DNA of 64,000 bases. It comes from Diabrotica undecimpunctata (lineage: Eukaryota > Arthropoda > Insecta > Coleoptera > Chrysomelidae). The stretch is from assembly GCF_040954645.1 (NCBI RefSeq), contig NC_092804.1, forward strand, positions 39,089,753 to 39,153,752, read 5' to 3'. A program made the position numbers and the translations under genes. A model generated the notes under the pieces. The model was not told the DNA's origin and searched no databases. It saw nothing but the letters and a program-made list of their open reading frames with translations. Shown piece by piece: positions 57,258 through 64,000 of this stretch. Position 1 is the stretch's first letter. Each line of letters begins with the position of its first letter.

Positions 57258-58860
57258 CTATTCATTTAACTTTTCTATTTCATTTTTACTAATCGCTAGC
57301 TGCTCCTTCAAATGAGAAACTTCGGATTCTAGAGTATCTTTTTCGTTTCTGTCGTGAGTTGTGAGAAATCGATTTTTTAGAGACCTATATTTACTAGTAT
57401 TTTTAGTAGGTTCACGTGACGAGCTTCTGGATGTTGATTTGGGTGACGTTCTGATCTCATTCTTTGGTTCTTCTGTCCTTGCCTTGGATCGGCTTTTATA
57501 GTTATTTTGCAATTGCCTTATCCTTCTGCAATTAAAACATCTTCTATTTTGATTTTTAAATTTTTGTTAACAATTCTGCAGTATACTCAACATCTGGGAC
57601 AAAATGTGTTGTTGTTTATTTGCAGCAGCGACTTATTTTTTTTAATTTTGGGCGAGATCTTGAAATACTTTTTTCGTCGCTTCATATACCTAGAATGAGA
57701 TTAGTATTTCATCAAGGGTTTTGTGATGCTGTAGTCGGATAGTATGTTGCATTTCAATATCCTGTAGTCCATCTATGAATGCCTGTATATCAATTTGTTC
57801 CAGAAAATCTTTAGGTGCCTGAGGTTACATCAAATATTTTTTTTTAATATAAGCTTTAAATTATTGCAGGCTTTCGTTAGGTTTTTATATCGAGATTAAG
57901 TAACTTACAGCTGACTTTGTAAAACTTGTTTTAGATGCTACTGGCTATATCGTATCTCTAAAGCTTGGTCGAAAAGTATAACTGGGTGTACCTTGGGGAA
58001 GAAATTTCAAGATGATTGTTGCCTGTCCTCGAAGTTGCCACTACCAAGCAAGCTGCCATTTCTTTCTCAGTCCAGCCATTTAGCCTAGCACCTTTGAATT
58101 GAAAACGATAAATTTCCATGATGTTTGACCGGCGAATGTTAGTGGTTTTAAAATTTTGCTACTATATTTGGGCCTGATTCAACTATGAAAGATGATAAAG
58201 CTATTTGTTTTGATTTGACATTAGTTATGGAAACATTACTTAGTAAAGAAGCTTGGGTATTAATTTTTTTTCTAACTTAACTATTTTTCTTTCTAAATTA
58301 AAATTTAAATTGTGTTGTTGTAATATTTTATTTTCCAATTTGTTTTTAATCGTTCTGTTGTTGTCATATTTAATTTTTAAAATCGGTTAGTAATCGTATT
58401 GCTGTTGTATTATTTTATTTTTTTAAATCAGTTTTTATATTACTCTTCTATTTTATATATTCTACAAGTGATTTCATTTACCTCTAACTTAAAATTTTCA
58501 TGAATTTGAGATAAAATATTTATGATTTCTACCTGTACTTTTCTACGCTTTTACTCCTTTTTCTCTTCATTTTCTTCTCTACGCTTTTCCTTCAGATCTT
58601 CCTCTTCTTGTCTTCGCTTCTTCTTAACCTCTCCACGCTTCTTCTTTTTCACTTTCTCTTACTCTTTCTCTTCCTCTTTAATTTTTAAAAACAATGCAGG
58701 CAATCCGAACATATCTGTTTCTTTATCAACATCGGTATATCTTGTATTTACTCTTAACCATTACCAAATATGTCTTTTATCCATCTGTGTTCATTCAAGT
58801 TTATTCCCTTATTTAAACTACTTTATTCCTTAAGTGTTAAACTTACATAATCACAATCAC
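57258..58860 (-). pseudogene. Ty3/gypsy gag, decayed
   Basis: The N-terminal part (58700-58550) is Lys/Glu-rich (KKKRRQEEEDLKEKRREENE). The capsid-like centre at 57800-57690 reads QIDIQAFIDGLQDIEMQHTI and RLQHHKTLDEI. The nucleocapsid end has a broken zinc knuckle (RRCFNCRRIRQLQN, 57545-57500), and a Ser/Arg/Lys-rich tail (57512-57258) is open for 84 codons. Gag packages the element's RNA. The domain order, charged coil, capsid, knuckle, supports Ty3/gypsy. Many stops. Confidence 0.65.
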
Positions 58861-59084
58861 TCTTAAAATTTTGTTAGTTTTGGCTTATAATTAAAGCTAA
58901 ATGTGGTAAGATATTCTCATGGGAACCAATACTATGAACATATATCCTGTATATACCTCCCCAAAAATTACTTAACCTTGTCCAGAAGTTATAAAAAGAA
59001 GAGGCCCAATGTCAGTCAGTTATGAGTCTCCTGTCGAAATGCATTGTGACTTAAATATTTCCGTTGTTTAAAGTTCAGTGGTGT
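58861..59084. other. spacer, no gene seen
   Basis: About 220 bp between the gypsy remnant and the pogo-like transposon. Confidence 0.35.
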
Positions 59085-60775
59085 GCCCCCAAGTGGGGAA
59101 GGTGCCCCACTTAAGGGCACCTTCAGACGGGGAATGGGGCAGCTTCAGACACAATTGGAAAAATGACAACCTGATACAAATGTTTTAGAAATTATTTATT
59201 ACAATATTAAAACTATAGTATGATACTTAATCAAACCCCTAATGCATATTGAAGTTTTCCAATGAAATTGAAAAAGGCAATAATGATTTCTGTCGATTTG
59301 TACCCTGCTCAGAAGGAGTTGGCAAAAGGGTTACAATTTCTGATAAATAAGCACTAGAGATATCTGGTACGATCATTTACCAATGATTCTCCCCACATAG
59401 TACACATCTTTTTGTTTTACAGTCCCAAATTTAACCAGCACAACTCTTCAATTTTCAATTCACTCCTGTCAAAATTTTGCTCTGGTTCTTCTAATGCTTT
59501 ATTATTAGAGTTTTTGCCATTTTCATCTTCAGTTGTCTTCGAGTTGGTGGTTTTCTTTGTTTTTTTATTAATCTGTTTTCTGCCAGAAGAAGCTTTTCTG
59601 GGGTGTCTGTTATTATTCTGCGTTTCAACTTTTTTCTTGGTTTCTTGGAGCTAGTATTAAATTTTGATTTTGCATATCCTCGTATCTCCTCAGGACTTAA
59701 ATAACAGCCAGGCTGTTGAGAGGGCATAGGTAGAGTGTCTATTGGTTGCTGAAAGTTTTCGCTAGAAATTTTGGGGAGATGAGGGTGGTTTTTCAGATTC
59801 TAAAGTTGGTAGACTTGCAGCTAGTTGGCATGTTAGAGGTTCATCAGGAAGAGTTTCGTCTGGAGAATTAGGTCTCTCACTGACCAAACTGGGAGCAAAC
59901 ATATCGTCGGTGAAAATGTGCCTGTCAACTGGAAATATTTCTGTTTTTTTGAAAGAATTTATTATGCTCTGTAGTAACATGGCACGGCATTGTGCTATTC
60001 CAACACATGCGGCTACGTGATAGATTCTAAAACGTTGGCCTGTTTCGTTGACGTTGACGTTTCTTCAATCCCACATCCAGTGGTTGCATCATGCGGGTAC
60101 AATGGGATGAAACTGTTAGAATGTGCACGACATTAGCTCTTGCTAGTTCTATTGTCTCAATTGACAAGTGACTCTCATGATTGTCGCAAATTAGAAGCAA
60201 TCGTTTCTTTTCAGAGGAACCTGAACATTTTATAAAGTGCTGCATCACATGAATGAAATTGGAAGTGGTCATCCCACCTGACTGATGAGCCAAACCCAAG
60301 GTCCCGTTTGGAGCTCCATTTATCATGTGGCTCTTGAAGTGCACTCTCGGAAATACTAGAGCAGGAGGTATTGTATTTCCGGCTGCATTTATAAATAAAA
60401 CTTTAGTAACCAGAGTTCCTCTCTTACCACTTACAGCAGCTGCTACTTGTTTTTGACATTTTTGTGAAATCACACGAGAAGGTTCTTAGTTATTTTCATT
60501 TTTTGTTTCATCCATATTTCAAATCCTGGACGAGTCACGGAGTTCTGGGTATCTTTTGATTAATTTTTCATAATTATTAAAAAAAGACCAAAAACTAACT
60601 TTTCACCTAATGGCATAAACCCTTTACTGCACTGTTCTACAGACTGAACTGCAATAGTGTGACTAGTAATGGAATATTTTGATGTAAGTGTTGCCAAACC
60701 GAGTCCTTAAATTTACGCACAATATCAATGTCTGAAGCTGCCCCCTGTCTGAAGGAGCCTCATTCTCCCCTACGT
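59085..60775 (-). mobile_element. pogo-like DNA transposon
   Basis: Both ends carry GGGGCAGCTTCAGACA in inverted orientation together with repeats of CTTCAGAC (59120-59155 and 60728-60770), and the outermost bases are GGGG-rich (GGGGAAGGTGCC on the left; inverted GGGGAGAATGAGGC on the right). The right end is followed by TTATA, consistent with TA insertion. It encloses one broken DDE_1 gene. Exact termini are uncertain. Confidence 0.7.
59395..60720 (-). pseudogene. pogo/Tigger (DDE_1) transposase, decayed
   Basis: In order on the minus strand: NNYEKLIKRYPELRDSSRI, NMDETKNENN (first catalytic D, near 60510), then the open frame 60473-60027 with KQVAAAVSGKRGTLVTKVLF, IPPALVFPRVHFKSHMING, LLLICDNHESHLSIETIELA (second D) and HCTRMMQPLDVGL. 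Next is SIINSFKKTEIFPVDRHIFT (59980-59762), then YLSPEEIRGYAKSKFN and RRIITDTPEKLLLAE (59727-59491), and a short Cys tail (CVLCGENHW). The N-terminal DNA-binding domain is largely lost. Four or more breaks, so inactive, but catalytic residues can still be placed. Confidence 0.85.
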
Positions 60776-62500
60776 TATATTAAAATAATTAAATAAAATA
60801 TTATGTTTGATCCTAACGCCACCTGCTAACGTATCAATGAAGTTCTAAAAACTAAATAAGACGTTTAAAAATTAAATTTGTGTATGGTTAAAAATTTATT
60901 TATTAACAACTAACGTTAAAAAATTAATACAACGCTAGTATAAACAGTAGTAACGTTTCCGTTACGACAGGAACTATTTCGTGTAGAGCTATGACTCTTC
61001 GAACTATGTGTTGCTAATTAAATAAAATGGTTACATGTTGTATAACGGACTTTCCTTTTTGAAGTAAAATAAAAGACTAACTAATTTGTGTCGTAACGAT
61101 CTATTTTTTGTGCCGTAATGATCTGCATTTTACTGTAGAGAAAAATAGTATAACGCTAATATAAATGCTTCAAAAATATATTAACGTTTTAATTAATTTA
61201 TGCATAGAACTAACGATATCCAAATTTTTCCTTAAGGAAATGTGTTTTGAACTTTGCATCCTTTCGTATCCGTATTTTCCTTTATATCATTTAAAATAAC
61301 TCACCTGAAATAACTTTTCGATACCTTGAGATGCGAAACAAATGAACAAGTGACATTTCGAATTCAACCTTCGTGTCTTTTCCATCCATTTTTGTTGAAA
61401 ACTTTATTTGTACGGCGTCATTTTAAGGAAATGGGATAAAGTGATGAAGAAAAATGGGAAATATTACGTTTGCATTAGGATCGTAACAATAATACGTGTG
61501 TTCAGCTATGCAATGCGGAAACATCATTCCGCACAAAATCATTTCTTCGGCGTACATCTTTGTATTATTGAAAACATGCTTTTTATTTGCAGATACGATA
61601 TATTTAGGTTGTATTTTATTTACTCAAATCTTATTTAAAACAAGCTGATTTTCTACGTATCACGTAAATGTTTGTAAAGAGTAAAATATTGGTTTTAAAC
61701 AGAGAAACTGTAGGATATGAAATATATTTATAAACCAAACATATTATTCTAAAGTGTTTAGATAAACATTTTTCATAGAATAATGTGAAATAATTCTTGT
61801 TTTAATATAAATGAACCTATTGTATCTGTCGTATGTGAAAAATCGACAAACTTAAACAAAAGCTACTTATAAATTGTTACATTCATAACAGAAAAGAACA
61901 ATTAAAAAAATTCTGTTGAGTTTGATTTTTTAGTCCTTTTATAGGTATTATAGGTATTTAGGCATGCTAGTTTCAAAACTGTAATGGGTTTTTCTCTACC
62001 ACGTTAAGTTTTTTCTCTACCCCACAATCTAAAATGGATCATAGAAAGCACTATTGCTCTCCTATTGGCTGACACTAACCTTCTAAAAAGGATGGGGTGA
62101 ATTGTACATACGACGATAACAATGACAGGTCTCTACTGGACTTCTTCAGTTACGTTGGAGATCCTGTATTGACACGTTGAGAGTCTCTCTGAAATAGTGC
62201 AGTGCATTTCGACGTGTGGTAAACAATCGTAGCTCCATTTTTACATTATGTGACATTTTGAGGGTGTTACCCCATGTTACGCGAGATAATTGACTACAAG
62301 GTAAGAAAATTAAGGTTAAGTACCTATTTATAGTATTTAGCTGTTCAATCTTTGTTAAACTTATTTTTACTGATAATGCAGTGCTAACAAGTATGCTAAT
62401 ACTATTTTTTAATTAATGTGAGTCAATTTTAACCTATATTTATGAAGCGATAAGCAGTTCTAGTGGAGATACGGCTTTTTAGCTGTAATAAAATGATCAG
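60776..62500. other. no gene recognised
   Basis: About 1.7 kb, AT-rich. The plus frame 61408-61638 shows no domain. A patch at 62100-62280 is less AT-rich and contains GTTGGAGATCCTGTATTG, but no splice or coding signal convinced me. Confidence 0.35.
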
Positions 62501-62550
62501 CAACTCCGCCTGCGGATAAAGGAGGGGGGTTGTAGGATTAGATTAGCAGC

Positions 62551-63325
62551 TTGCCATATATAAAAATGAAAAAAAAAGCTCAAATAACCGGTGACGAGCC
62601 TCGGACTAGGACAGAAAATATGGTAACGACAAAGGCGAGAAAAAGGACGACGAACTGGAAAACGAAAAATATAATGAGAGTGGCGACGTGGAACATAAAA
62701 AGCCTAAATAACCGAGATCAGGAAATAGAAAAAGAGTTGAGAGAATATCAAATAGATATCTGCGCCCTACAGGAAACAAAGAGGAAAGGTAAAGGACAGA
62801 CGCGGCTTGGAGAATATTTACTAATACATAGTGGGGTTCCGAAACAAGAAAGAGCAAAGGAAGGTGTAGCAATAATGATCAAAACAAAATATAAAGATCA
62901 AATTAAAGAGTGCCAGTACATATCTCAGAGAATACTTTTAGTAAAAATTAGGGCGAACAGCAAAATTATTAACATAATAGGGTTATATGCACCAGAATAC
63001 TGCAAACCTGACAGCGATAAAGAAGAATTCTATGATGAGCTACAAACATTAGTGGAAAGAAAAGTGAAGCGAAATGAATTACTTATATTATTGGGAGATT
63101 TCAATGCCAGAATAGGAGACGAAGTAATACCAGGAATAAAATAAAGGTTTAATGAAAGAGTTATTAATGAAAACAGAAAAAGAATGGTGGAATTCTGCAC
63201 ATCAAACGAAATAAGGATAACCAACACATTTTTTGATCATAAAATTCAACACAAATACACGTTTGAAAATACAAGAGGACATAGATCAATGATAGATTAT
63301 GTGGTCACAAACAGAAATATTCACC
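62551..63325 (+). pseudogene. LINE APE-type endonuclease domain
   Basis: Reads NIMRVATWNIKSLNNRDQEI (catalytic N), IDICALQETKRKGKG (metal-binding E), EGVAIMIKTKY, INIIGLYAPEYC, LILLGDFNARIGDE (catalytic D and N) and, after a TAA at 63142, NTFFDHKIQHKYTFEN and RGHRSMIDYVVTNR. Apart from that single stop the nuclease is nearly intact from its start codon at 62551. It nicks DNA to prime reverse transcription. The protein breaks off at 63325, where an RTE fragment of opposite strand begins, so the RT is missing. Confidence 0.88.
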
Positions 63326-63329
63326 TTGA

Positions 63330-64000
63330 TTCACATTGATCAAAGGCCTTCCTTTTCAAGCACATGGGAATATCTGATCTAAAGACTTCTCTCAGTATTC
63401 CGTAAGCCACCCATGCCAGTCCTATTCTCCTATTTAGCTCCGTTGTTTGATTATCTCTTCCTAATTTAATCTCGTGGCCCAGATGCTTATAGCTATACAC
63501 CTGTTCAATTTGCGTGCCGTTAGTTGAGATGTTTTTCGCCAGTACAAGGTTGGTCATATATTGTGTTTTGGAGAAATTAATTTTTAGTTAAGATTAAGTC
63601 CAATTTGTGTACACGAGCTCTGAAGGTCTTAAAGAAGCTGGCAGCATGATCTACTCGGTCTGCAATAAGGACTATGTCGTCTGCAAATCTCAAGTTGTTC
63701 AGAAATTCTCCATTTATGTTGACTCTAATATTCTCCCAATTATTGTTTCTCATAGCACATTGCAACAAAGCGGTGAATAGGAGAGATGGTATCCCCTTGC
63801 CTAATACCCCTCTCGAAGGGAAATGTATTCGTGTTGCCATAATACATTCTAACTGCAGCTGTTGCGCTATTATATATATATTCCGAAGAAAAGTTGTGAA
63901 CCTATGATAACTGTGTAAGAGCTCTTAACATGGAGCTATGCTGGACTGAATCAAACGCTTTCTCAGTCTACAAATATTAATATCAATGGCTTGTTGTATA
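63330..64000 (-). pseudogene. RTE-type LINE reverse transcriptase fragment, continuing beyond the window
   Basis: From the right edge: KAFDSVQHSSMLRAL (palm), FERGIRQGDTISPLLFTALL-like residues (written GIPSLLF in one frame), NNLRFADDIVLIADRVDHAA with an intact A-D-D, then YSYKHLGHEIKLGRDNQTTE and IGLAWVAYGILREVFRSDIP to the junction. The same family as 34510-35600. Frameshifts near 63590 and 63790. The 3' end is missing. Confidence 0.85.

Noticed and set aside
62551..64000. Twin-primed inversion of one LINE
   Set aside because: In twin priming the 3' end of the element lies at the outer edge; here the RT's 3' side faces the junction.

Overview
This is 64 kb of AT-rich eukaryotic DNA, almost certainly an insect nuclear genome; a beetle is only a guess. 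There are no operons, tRNAs, rRNAs or CRISPR arrays. Nearly everything recognisable is a transposable element (TE), mostly 5'-truncated, frameshifted or nested. Two pieces look host-derived: a coding exon with a start codon and splice sites at 39609-39825 (+), and the first ~55 codons of a Rab1 GTPase dropped into a LINE at 19724-20052 (-).

Layout. 1-5700: a decayed DUF4817/DDE mariner-like transposase (-), a MITE and two piggyBac remnants facing opposite ways. 5701-10055: a PIF/Harbinger element whose transposase intron holds an antisense MADF/BESS gene plus a LINE flanked by an 11-bp target-site duplication (TSD). 10055-13500: no gene I can name. 13502-18454: a DUF4817 element with long inverted ends that was hit by a nearly intact hAT transposon (15251-18152, perfect 8-bp TSD), whose intron was itself hit by a MITE. 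19480-22250: LINE fragments, the Rab1 insertion and a Helitron helicase scrap. 23200-25060: Ty3/gypsy gag and integrase fragments. 25230-27340: a decayed ORF of unknown function and a DUF4780 ORF. 28062-30210: a near-perfect ~2.1-kb palindrome of two head-to-head Penelope-like (PLE) 3' halves with GIY-YIG domains, flanked on both sides by (TA)n. 31090-32250: an IS630-Tc1-mariner transposase with DD82E spacing. 32700-33270: a 152-bp tandem repeat. 34510-35600: an RTE LINE with a mutated active site. 38017-39464: another DUF4817 element. 39609-39825: the host exon. 43235-52110: PLE fragments around an I-clade LINE carrying its own TA-flanked foldback insertion. 54530-55545: a pogo/LINE/LINE junction. 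56650-58860: gypsy. 59085-60775: a pogo-like transposon. 62550-64000: LINE endonuclease joined head-to-head to an RTE reverse transcriptase.

The genes do not form a pathway. The window reads as intronic or intergenic DNA of at least one plus-strand host gene, filled by successive insertions whose order can be read from nesting and TSDs. The features most worth following up are the PLE palindrome with hammerhead-like ends, the Rab1 fragment with an LINE-style TSD, the antisense gene in the Harbinger intron, the DD82E transposase and the dispersed family carrying a GAAACGTC stem.
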